Shown piece after piece: positions 1 to 6,545 of a stretch of 13,866 bases of DNA (position 1 is the stretch's first letter; the number at the start of each line of letters is the position of its first letter). The position numbers were made by a program, and so were the translations under genes. This stretch comes from Deltaproteobacteria bacterium (GTDB lineage Bacteria > Desulfobacterota > Desulfobulbia > Desulfobulbales > Desulfobulbaceae), in assembly GCA_013151365.1 (NCBI GenBank), contig JAADIK010000027.1:1-13866 (forward strand). Direction: 5' to 3'. The notes under the pieces are model-generated. The model ran no database searches and was not told the DNA's origin. It worked only from the letters and a program-made list of their open reading frames with translations.

Positions 1-432
1 CAGGCCCAAGAGAGGCCGGCCCAGAAGCAGTTTTTTAAAGGGCCGGTTCCGGGGTTTAACGGTCTCGATCGAACCAAGTCCCCTTATGTAAGAGGCCAGG
101 TCTGCAAATTCTTCACCCCAGTAGATGAAGGTGGGCTGAACGATGATGGTTTTATACCCCTCATCCTGCAGGTCGGCAATGGTCGCCAGCGGACCCTTGG
201 CATAAAGAACCGCGGCCGGGACATCCTGGTGCCCGGCCAGGTAATCCTCGTCCCGCCGCCGTTCCTGCCATATTCTTCTGATCATGTTGGAGGTCAAGGC
301 CACCTTGACCGGGGTTCCGGGGAAGGCTTCCTCCGCCTCCCGCTGCATGGTGGTGATACCGGTCAGCGCTTTTGGATACGTGGCCCCGAACCATGCGAGA
401 ACAACGGCCTTTTCGTCTTTGTCATGTTCCAT
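1..432 (-). CDS. cbiK: Sirohydrochlorin cobaltochelatase, CbiK type (3' part outside window)
   Basis: This is the N-terminal 144 codons of a class II chelatase that inserts cobalt into sirohydrochlorin early in the anaerobic cobalamin pathway. The ATG is at 432, and the frame stays open to base 1. Family-like segments are VVLAWFGATYP (residues 10-20), AFPGTPVKVALTSNMIRRIW (about 37-56), and DEGYKTIIVQPTFIYWGEEF (about 90-109), matching the CbiK pattern of a first Rossmann-like strand and a VQPxxxxxGEE(F/Y) stretch. There is no signal peptide, so it should be cytoplasmic, unlike the exported CbiK known from Desulfovibrio. The metal-binding histidines of the family lie further on and cannot be checked. 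It begins 19 bases after the cobN stop, with a weak AGGA-like ribosome site, so it is the next gene of the same operon. Alternatives are another small chelatase such as a CbiX/CfbA relative, which is less likely from the pattern and spacing of motifs. Confidence 0.8.
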   Translation of the reverse strand, partial: MEHDKDEKAVVLAWFGATYPKALTGITTMQREAEEAFPGTPVKVALTSNMIRRIWQERRRDEDYLAGHQDVPAAVLYAKGPLATIADLQDEGYKTIIVQPTFIYWGEEFADLASYIRGLGSIETVKPRNRPFKKLLLGRPLLGL

Positions 433-451
433 TTATATTCATCCTATTTTT

Positions 452-3400
452 TTATTCCGTCAGCTCTTCGATTTCACCTTCCATTTCCAGGTATGCCCGG
501 CGCAGTTCATCCTCCATATCCCGGTCCGTGTTCCACATTCCCCGGCCGATGGCCTCCAGCAGTTTGTTCAGTATGTTTTGCAGGGCATAGGGGTTTACTT
601 CCTTCATCCATTCCTGCATCCCGGGATCAAGGGCGAATTTTTCAGCTATCTTTTTATACATCCAGTCGTCGATCACCTCGGCCGTGGCGTCCCAGCCCAG
701 GACCACGTCCATCATGTGGGAAATATCACCGGCACCCTTGTAGCCGTGGCGCTTCATGCCCTCGAGCCACTTGGGATTGGTGAGCCGGGCCCGGAGGACA
801 TGCTTGGCCTCCTCGAAGGTCGTCCGCATCTTTATCCTTTTCGGGTCGGCGCTGTCGCCCACCAGGGCGAACGGCAGCCGGCCGCGGACGGTCTTGGCCG
901 CAACGATGAGGCCGCCGTAGTAGTTGTAAAAATCGGTGCAGGACATCATATCATATTCCCGGGAATCCTCGTTTTTGACCGTCACATCCATGCGGGAGAG
1001 AAGTCGCCGGAAGGCGGCCGGCTTCTGTCGGCCGTAACTGCCCCGGCCATAGGCATGGGCGGTATAGCGGATGTAGTTGTTGCCCAGGTCTTCCTGGCTC
1101 TCCCAGTTCCCGGATTCCACCAGCTCGGTCACGCCGGCGCCGTAGGTGCCGGGCGGACAGCCGAAGACCCGGAAGGTGGCCTCGCGCATGGCCTCTTCTT
1201 CGCTCATCCCCTCCTGCACGCAGGTCTCCCGGTCCCGCAGGACATTGTGCCGCAGGATATTGATCTCCGGCGGTTCCTGCAACGCGGCCACCATCCGGAC
1301 GGCCTCGTCGATCCGTTCCACCAGGTTCGGAAATGAATCCCGGAAAAATCCCGATATCCGGGGCACCACATCGAGGCGGGGCCGGCCAAGCTCGGCCGCC
1401 GGGATCACCTCGAGGCCGATCACCGCGCCGCTGCCCCTGGCCCAGACGGGTTTCACGCCCATGAGATAAAATATCTCCGCGATATCGTCCCCCCTGGTGC
1501 GCATGGCAGACCCGCCCCAGACGATGATCCCCACGGACTCCGGGTAGGTCCCGGTCTCTTCCAGGTACCTGGCGATCAGGGCGTCTCCCAGTTTTTTACC
1601 CACCTCCCAGGCCCCGGCCGAGGGAATCCCTGCCGGGTCCACGGAATAAAAATTACGGCCGGTGGGGAGGATGTCGGCCTGGCCGCGCGTGGGAGCTCCG
1701 GACGGACCCGGCAGGATAAACCTGCCGCTGAATGCCCGGAGGCTTGAGTCCAGTTCGTCGGTGGTCTGCCGGATATTGGGGACCAGGGTCGCGCAGATAT
1801 AGCGCAGGGCCTCGGCCACGTTGCCGGCGCCGCGCCCCAGGTGGGAGGCGACGACGGCATCGATCAGGGCCGGATCAAACCCTTCTTCCTGGAGCGCCCG
1901 GACCATGGCATAGCCCTGTTCATGGGCCTGCCGGATAATCCGGCCGCCGCTCTCCCCCCGGTAACGGGCGAGGGACCGGCCCCGGTTGTCCTGCAGGTCG
2001 GCATAATCAAAGCCCCGGGCGTTAAGGATCGCCTCCCGCAATGAAGGCACCCCGCCGTTATCCAGCCGGGTCAGCTGGACGAGAAACTCCGCGAGCCGTT
2101 CTCCCGCCGGCGGCGTGCCCATGGTGTGGAGCCCGTCGTTGATCATGGTATCGGCGAGCTCGGACAGGTAGGCGTGCAGCTTTTCCAGGAAACCGGCGAA
2201 ATCCGCGAACACCTCCTTTTCGTTTATCTCGAGGTCCTTGTCCAGGTCGGCCGCGACCACCGCCTCCCAGAGCATGGGCTTGAGGACCGGGATCTTGCCG
2301 GGGTCCTCGCGGCCGGCGGTATCGTAATCGTGCAGCAGGTTCTCCACCCCGGCCAGGTCTTCGTAGAGATCCGCGTTGACAAAGGCCGGGGTGAGGTGGT
2401 CGATGATACAGCAATAGGACCGCCGTTTGGCCTGGGTCCCTTCGCTGGGATCGTTGATGATGTAGGGGTAGATGTTGGGCAGGTCCATGATGGCGAGGTC
2501 CGGGTAGCACTCCTCGGAAAGCCCGAGGGCCTTGCCGGGCAGCCATTCCAGGGAACCATGCTTGCCCACGTGCATGACGGCATCGGCCTTGAAGACATCC
2601 TTGAGCCACCGGTAATAGGCAAGATAGTGATGCGGAGGCGAGAGGTACATATCATGATAGATCTTGTCGATGTTCTCGAAATAACCGCGCGGCGGCTGGA
2701 TGGTGATGAAGATATTGCCGTTGAGCAGGCCGGGGAAAAGCATCCGCCCCTCATGCACGAAGAGGTCTCCAGGAATCCCGCCCCAGTCGGCGGTCATCTT
2801 TTCCCGGATCGCCCGGGGCAGGGCCTCGTGCCATGGCCGGTAGCGGTCCGGACCGGCCGTCGCCCGCGCCCGCTCCGCCATGCGCTCCGGCGTGAGCCAC
2901 CGCTGGTCGCAGGTCATCGAGCCGAGCAGTTCCCCGGCCAGTTCGTCGCCGCTCTCATAGACCCTGTCGACCAGGTAGCCATCTTCCCGCAGCCGGTCCA
3001 GGAGAAGCTTGACGCTCGCAAAGCTGTCCAGGCCGGCGGCGCAGCCGATCCGGTCGTTCCGGGGCGGGTAGTGGTGAAAGATGACGGCGATCTTCTTGTC
3101 CCGGTTCGGCTTCTTCCCGAGCCGGGCCCAGTTGAGCGCCAGGGAAACCATGCGCCGGACCCGGTCCGGGATGGGCCGGTTCCTGGCGAGCAGGGCCCCG
3201 GTGACCGGGTCCACCTCGTCCTCCTCGCGCGTGGCCACCGGCACGGTGATGAGCGTGCCGTCGAATTCGGGCTGGGCCGCCGAGTAGGAAACATCCATGG
3301 TCGAGACCCCCTGGAAGCCCTCTTTCCAGTCGGCATAGGAATTCATCGAGACCAGGGCCTGGATAAAAGGCACGTCCAGGCGCGGCAGGAGGTCCCGGTA

Positions 3401-4225
3401 CTCGGGTGCCGCCAGGGTCAGGGAAAACATCATGGCATTGATCAGGACATCGATGCAGGGGCGGCCGTCTTGCATGAAAAAATGATCGACGATGTAATCG
3501 GCCCCGCGGTTGCCCCGCTCGGCATCCTTGTATCGCAGATGGAACACGCAGATGACATTGGCCCCCTGCCGTTCGATTTCGCGGATCATGGCGTCGATAT
3601 GGGCCAGGTTGTCATTGAGCCAGTAGGTCTGGTAAAACCAGATGCCCACGGTGATCCCGGCCGGGTCGATCTTTTTCTCCAGGTATTCTTCAAGGTCGGG
3701 GACACCGCTGAAATCCGGGTGGTAGATCCCTTCCTGGGGCAGGCGGCGCGGCGGCTCGCAGGGGTTGGCCGCGTGAAACCGCAGGTTGTAAAGATAGACG
3801 AACATGTTCCGGAGATTGACGCGGCCGCCGTGTACCATGTAGCGGTTCAGGGTATCCCATGTTTCGGTGCCGAAGCCGTCGGAATGCTCCCGGGCGGCCA
3901 TGACGGCGTCTTCGTCGCTGCCGATCGGCTGGACGTGAAAATAGGGCACCCTGGACGCATGCTCTTCCTGCTCCTGCAGGGCCGCGACCACCGCGGCAAA
4001 GGCCGGGCAGGATTCCTTGCCCCCGTGCAGGGTGATCATGACGACATCGGCGGCCAGCGCCTCCCGGACAAAGGCCTGGACCCGGGCTTCATCAAAGAGC
4101 TGGCTCCGGGTCCGGGCAATAACCCTGATCCGGCCGCCCTGTTTTTCATATTGCCGCACCCCGGCGCTGAGAGAAGGAATCTCCATGGAATGGGCGCTGA
4201 AGTAACAAATGGTCAATAATTTCAC
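452..4225 (-). CDS. cobN: CobN-like cobaltochelatase large subunit
   Basis: The protein has 1257 residues, the usual size of the CobN/BchH (Mg- or Co-chelatase H subunit) family, whose members bind the tetrapyrrole and carry out metal insertion with an AAA+ motor pair. The hallmark is HVGKHGSLEWLPGK at about residues 550-563, followed by DLPNIYPYIINDPSEGTQAKRR. A later family segment is about 100 residues long and ends the C-terminal domain (FGCPPGTYGAGVTELVESG). A GTG start at 4225 is chosen because AAGGAG sits 6 bases upstream and the protein then begins VKLLTICYFSAHSMEIPSL, a typical family start; an in-frame ATG at 4291 lies inside the preceding gene and a repeat. It follows the radical SAM gene by 35 bases. 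No CobS/CobT or ChlI/ChlD-like partner is present, so the motor may be encoded elsewhere or the protein may act differently. The metal and substrate cannot be told from sequence. Confidence 0.9.
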   Translation of the reverse strand: MKLLTICYFSAHSMEIPSLSAGVRQYEKQGGRIRVIARTRSQLFDEARVQAFVREALAADVVMITLHGGKESCPAFAAVVAALQEQEEHASRVPYFHVQPIGSDEDAVMAAREHSDGFGTETWDTLNRYMVHGGRVNLRNMFVYLYNLRFHAANPCEPPRRLPQEGIYHPDFSGVPDLEEYLEKKIDPAGITVGIWFYQTYWLNDNLAHIDAMIREIERQGANVICVFHLRYKDAERGNRGADYIVDHFFMQDGRPCIDVLINAMMFSLTLAAPEYRDLLPRLDVPFIQALVSMNSYADWKEGFQGVSTMDVSYSAAQPEFDGTLITVPVATREEDEVDPVTGALLARNRPIPDRVRRMVSLALNWARLGKKPNRDKKIAVIFHHYPPRNDRIGCAAGLDSFASVKLLLDRLREDGYLVDRVYESGDELAGELLGSMTCDQRWLTPERMAERARATAGPDRYRPWHEALPRAIREKMTADWGGIPGDLFVHEGRMLFPGLLNGNIFITIQPPRGYFENIDKIYHDMYLSPPHHYLAYYRWLKDVFKADAVMHVGKHGSLEWLPGKALGLSEECYPDLAIMDLPNIYPYIINDPSEGTQAKRRSYCCIIDHLTPAFVNADLYEDLAGVENLLHDYDTAGREDPGKIPVLKPMLWEAVVAADLDKDLEINEKEVFADFAGFLEKLHAYLSELADTMINDGLHTMGTPPAGERLAEFLVQLTRLDNGGVPSLREAILNARGFDYADLQDNRGRSLARYRGESGGRIIRQAHEQGYAMVRALQEEGFDPALIDAVVASHLGRGAGNVAEALRYICATLVPNIRQTTDELDSSLRAFSGRFILPGPSGAPTRGQADILPTGRNFYSVDPAGIPSAGAWEVGKKLGDALIARYLEETGTYPESVGIIVWGGSAMRTRGDDIAEIFYLMGVKPVWARGSGAVIGLEVIPAAELGRPRLDVVPRISGFFRDSFPNLVERIDEAVRMVAALQEPPEINILRHNVLRDRETCVQEGMSEEEAMREATFRVFGCPPGTYGAGVTELVESGNWESQEDLGNNYIRYTAHAYGRGSYGRQKPAAFRRLLSRMDVTVKNEDSREYDMMSCTDFYNYYGGLIVAAKTVRGRLPFALVGDSADPKRIKMRTTFEEAKHVLRARLTNPKWLEGMKRHGYKGAGDISHMMDVVLGWDATAEVIDDWMYKKIAEKFALDPGMQEWMKEVNPYALQNILNKLLEAIGRGMWNTDRDMEDELRRAYLEMEGEIEELTE

Positions 4226-4231
4226 GGTAAA

Positions 4232-4237
4232 CTCCTT
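4232..4237 (-). promoter_or_regulatory. Ribosome binding site of cobN
   Basis: On the minus strand AAGGAG stands 6 bases before GTG at 4225. It decides the start over the upstream in-frame ATG at 4291, which has no comparable site and would add 22 residues read partly from a repeat. Confidence 0.75.
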
Positions 4238-4240
4238 TTG

Positions 4241-4273
4241 CTGAATCCGTTCTCGGGCGCTCACGGATTCAGG
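4241..4273. repeat. Short palindromic intergenic repeat (copy A)
   Basis: CTGAATCCGT (4241-4250) and ACGGATTCAG (4263-4272) form a perfect 10-bp inverted repeat around a 12-base loop. The right side, CCGTTCTCG..CGCTCACGGATTCAGG, matches the right end of the longer copies at 6431-6504 and 11344-11560. It lies between the radical SAM gene and cobN and contains the end of the former: codons Leu-Asn-Pro and the TGA stop are read from it. A hairpin here could limit read-through or protect mRNA ends, but there is no U-tract, so I do not call it a terminator. Confidence 0.7.
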
Positions 4274-5301
4274 ATTTTGCATTCCGCCCACAATGTCCGG
4301 TACATGACACAGGCAAGTCCTGCGTCCGGGGCATCGTTATAATGCTGCCGGCTGGGACAATCACCGGGGCAGAAACCGGCAAGAGGACAATCCCGGCAGC
4401 GTTCATCTGCCGGCCGGGCTCCTCCCAGATGAACAAGATCCAAGGCATCCGGGGCCGCAACCGAGCCGCAGGCAAAACGGGGATCACCGGCTGTCTGGGC
4501 GCACGGGTAAACGGAACCGTCGGGGAGAACCGCCATGGCCCTGCCGTCGGCGGCATGACAAAACCGGCGCCTCCCCTCTCCTGCCGCGGCCCGTTTCAGC
4601 AGCTCCCATTCACGAAGCTTGACCGGCTGCGGCCGCTTGTCATTGATCCAGTTCAATGCCCGCACCAGCCCCTGCAAGCCGTTTTTGAGCTCTGCCGCGG
4701 CCGGTTGCGTCACCCGGCCGCCGGCCAGGGCGCGGCCCCTGGAGACCAGGAGGTCCAGGCCCAGCCCGCGGACGGTCGGCAAGGTGCCGAGCAACAGGGC
4801 CAGCCGGCCCAGGGCATGGACATTCTGCCCGGTCACCACGGTGGTCACCCGGAACGGCACATCGTGCGCGGTCAGGAGCTGCAATCCCCTGAGCGTTGCC
4901 GCCGCCTTCCCCCGCATCCTTTCCTGCACCTCCGGCGGGCCGTCCAGGCTGACTCCCACCTGGATATCGTAGTGCTTGCAGATCCCGACCAGGGAGCGGT
5001 CCAGGAGGCTCCCGTTGGTCTGCAGGCCCACCGTGGCGGGCCAGCCTTTTTTACGGATCAGGGCAACGATCCACTCGACGAGTGCCGGTTCCAGGGTCGG
5101 TTCCCCGCCCGTCAACTGGACATGGAACGGCAGGCCGGAGCCGGCCGCGTACTCCAGGCTGCCGGCGGCGACCTCGCGGTCCATGGGCCGCGAACTCCCC
5201 GGCTCTCCCCGGTAACAATAAACGCAGCGGAGGTTGCACGCCTCGGTGAGCATGAGCACCAGGTAGCGAGGTCCCGCTCCGCAATTTGTTTCAGGTCTCA
5301 C
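4261..5301 (-). CDS. Radical SAM protein with SPASM domain
   Basis: The protein has 346 residues. The radical SAM motif CNLRCVYC (Cys22, Cys26, Cys29) binds the 4Fe-4S cluster that cleaves S-adenosylmethionine; QLTGGEPTLEP near residue 63 is the GGE motif. The C-terminal SPASM domain is complete: C248-x13-G-x4-C267, then C302-x2-C305-x5-C311-x3-C315, and a further Cys at 331, enough for two auxiliary clusters. Enzymes of this type modify peptides or proteins (sactipeptide, PqqE and anSME groups). The start is a GTG that overlaps the stop of binding protein 1 (GTGA), so translation is probably coupled. The last three codons and stop fall in a palindromic repeat. It sits directly before cobN, and from memory NCBI models describe a SPASM enzyme (CbpB) with a small peptide partner (CbpA) near CobN-like genes; I could not confirm membership, and no precursor peptide gene is evident here. 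The substrate is unknown. Confidence 0.88.
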   Translation of the reverse strand: MRPETNCGAGPRYLVLMLTEACNLRCVYCYRGEPGSSRPMDREVAAGSLEYAAGSGLPFHVQLTGGEPTLEPALVEWIVALIRKKGWPATVGLQTNGSLLDRSLVGICKHYDIQVGVSLDGPPEVQERMRGKAAATLRGLQLLTAHDVPFRVTTVVTGQNVHALGRLALLLGTLPTVRGLGLDLLVSRGRALAGGRVTQPAAAELKNGLQGLVRALNWINDKRPQPVKLREWELLKRAAAGEGRRRFCHAADGRAMAVLPDGSVYPCAQTAGDPRFACGSVAAPDALDLVHLGGARPADERCRDCPLAGFCPGDCPSRQHYNDAPDAGLACVMYRTLWAECKILNP

Positions 5302-6413
5302 CTTTTCGGGAGCTTGAAAAAGTATCGGGGCTTATGGTCCGGAAACAGTCCGGGATGCAGGATTGCCGCGAGGTCGGTAATAATTTCATCCGTCTTGTCG
5401 ATCGAATCCCAGTACCACGGCTGAAAACACCAGACGCTGCCGCTTTTTACCGACCTGAAATCGGCGAGAACGGGATTGAGGGCAACCAACTTTTTTATCG
5501 AGGTGATGCCGTACCGCGGCAGCGGCTCCGGACATATATAGATGGCGGCATCCCTGCCATGTTCATAAAACTGCTCCAGGCTTATCGGGGCGCCACCCAT
5601 CCTCTTTAATCCCCTCAAGACGGAATCTCCGCCCGCGATGGTAATCATCCTGCTCACATAACACTTCCCCCGCGGCGCATAAATCGTCCCCCCTCTCCGG
5701 ATAAACCCCCATAATATTCTTGGCTTTTTCTTTACCTTCTCAATCTTTTTCGATAGCTGCCGTACATTCCGGACCGCCTTGGCAAAAAAATCATTCGCCG
5801 CCTTTTCCTTGTTATAGAAGGCGGCAAAAAACTTTATCCATTCCATCCTTCCCAGGGGATTATTTTCCAAATACTCGGTGATCACGGCGTATGGTATTGC
5901 AAGCTCGTTAAGTTTATCGGTTTTTTCCCATCTACTGACAAAAAATACATCGGGATTTATGGCGTACATTTTCTCGTAATCTATAGTTCCATGAGCGCCC
6001 AGGCTTGTAATCGCGCCCTGCGCCATCCGCTCTTTAATTTGTTCGTTGCACAACTCTTCCCTTCTTGTAGTTACGCCGACAATGGTGCGCATAGTCCCCA
6101 GTGCCTGCAAAAGGGAAGGGATCGTACTCCACCTCGTGACCACCCTTTTTACCGGGATCCTGATGACCGGGCTTGCCGGAGAGAGTCCGATAATCTCCCG
6201 GCCCCGGGGCACAAGCAGCAGTTTCCTGCCGGCCCCGTCCGTCACTATTTTGCGGCCGTCCAGCAGGTATTCAACATTAAAGTGGGTAGCATATAGCAGA
6301 TGAAGGGATTGCCCCTTATATGGTTGACATTCTCCTCCACCTGCTATTGCGGTTACAAAAAAGAGAAACAAAGCGATTAGCATGAATTTGACAAATCTCT
6401 TTCGCAAAACCAT
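5298..6413 (-). CDS. Periplasmic substrate-binding protein, BtuF-like (copy 1)
   Basis: This is a 371-residue ABC-transporter binding protein of the periplasmic metal/cobalamin/heme/siderophore class (Peripla_BP_2 fold). The N-terminus (MVLRKRFVKF, then a hydrophobic run to about residue 24) is a signal peptide, so the mature protein is periplasmic. Typical segments are PVKRVVTRWSTIPSLLQALG (start of the first lobe), VGVTTRREE, NPDVFFVSRWEKTDKLNELAIP, and AAFYNKEKAANDFFAKAV in the linker helix. The ATG at 6413 has GGAAGG 7 bases upstream. It is a paralogue of the protein at 8903-10024; the C-terminal 70 residues are far more alike than the rest. A corrinoid ligand is inferred from the receptor, cbiZ and cobN neighbours; heme or another metal chelate is possible. 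The matching permease and ATPase are not in the window. The gene looks more AT-rich than cobN and the radical SAM gene. Confidence 0.82.
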   Translation of the reverse strand: MVLRKRFVKFMLIALFLFFVTAIAGGGECQPYKGQSLHLLYATHFNVEYLLDGRKIVTDGAGRKLLLVPRGREIIGLSPASPVIRIPVKRVVTRWSTIPSLLQALGTMRTIVGVTTRREELCNEQIKERMAQGAITSLGAHGTIDYEKMYAINPDVFFVSRWEKTDKLNELAIPYAVITEYLENNPLGRMEWIKFFAAFYNKEKAANDFFAKAVRNVRQLSKKIEKVKKKPRILWGFIRRGGTIYAPRGKCYVSRMITIAGGDSVLRGLKRMGGAPISLEQFYEHGRDAAIYICPEPLPRYGITSIKKLVALNPVLADFRSVKSGSVWCFQPWYWDSIDKTDEIITDLAAILHPGLFPDHKPRYFFKLPKR

Positions 6414-6430
6414 GCTTACACCTTCCGGTC

Positions 6431-6504
6431 TTCACAACGCGCCGCCATGCGGGGCGTCCGATAACGGAGCATCCGCACCATCATCGGACGCTCACGGATT
6501 CAGG
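6431..6504. repeat. Palindromic intergenic repeat (copy B)
   Basis: It lies in the 132-base gap between TonB receptor 1 and binding protein 1. GCGTCCGAT (6454-6462) pairs with ATCGGACGC (6483-6491) in a perfect 9-bp stem with a 20-base loop. It ends in CTCACGGATTCAGG like copies A and C. The left part (CGCGCCGCC.TGCGGGGCG.CCGATAACGG) matches 11432-11463 of copy C, but about 60 bases found in the middle of copy C are missing. In the rest of the gap I see only the ribosome site of the next gene. There is no U-run after the stem, so it is not an obvious terminator. Confidence 0.7.
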
Positions 6505-6545
6505 TTGTACTCGCCGGGTCTCCCTGGCCGATGGTGAAAACGGCA

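Noticed and set aside
284..1336. A 350-codon plus-strand open frame across the cbiK-cobN junction
   Set aside because: It lies antisense to two recognised genes, and its sequence is a low-complexity shadow rich in Gly, Pro, His and Arg.
2126..4219. A 697-codon plus-strand open frame opposite cobN
   Set aside because: It is the antisense of a well-supported CobN coding region in GC-rich DNA, with no family resemblance of its own.
4342..5424. A 360-codon plus-strand open frame opposite the radical SAM gene
   Set aside because: It is antisense to a protein with complete radical SAM and SPASM motifs, and runs across the GTGA gene overlap.
6422..6475. Short minus-strand frame in repeat B resembling a frame in repeat C (MxRYRxPRxAAR)
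   Set aside because: The similarity follows from the shared repeat; the frames differ in length, have no good ribosome site, and look like DNA-level palindromes.
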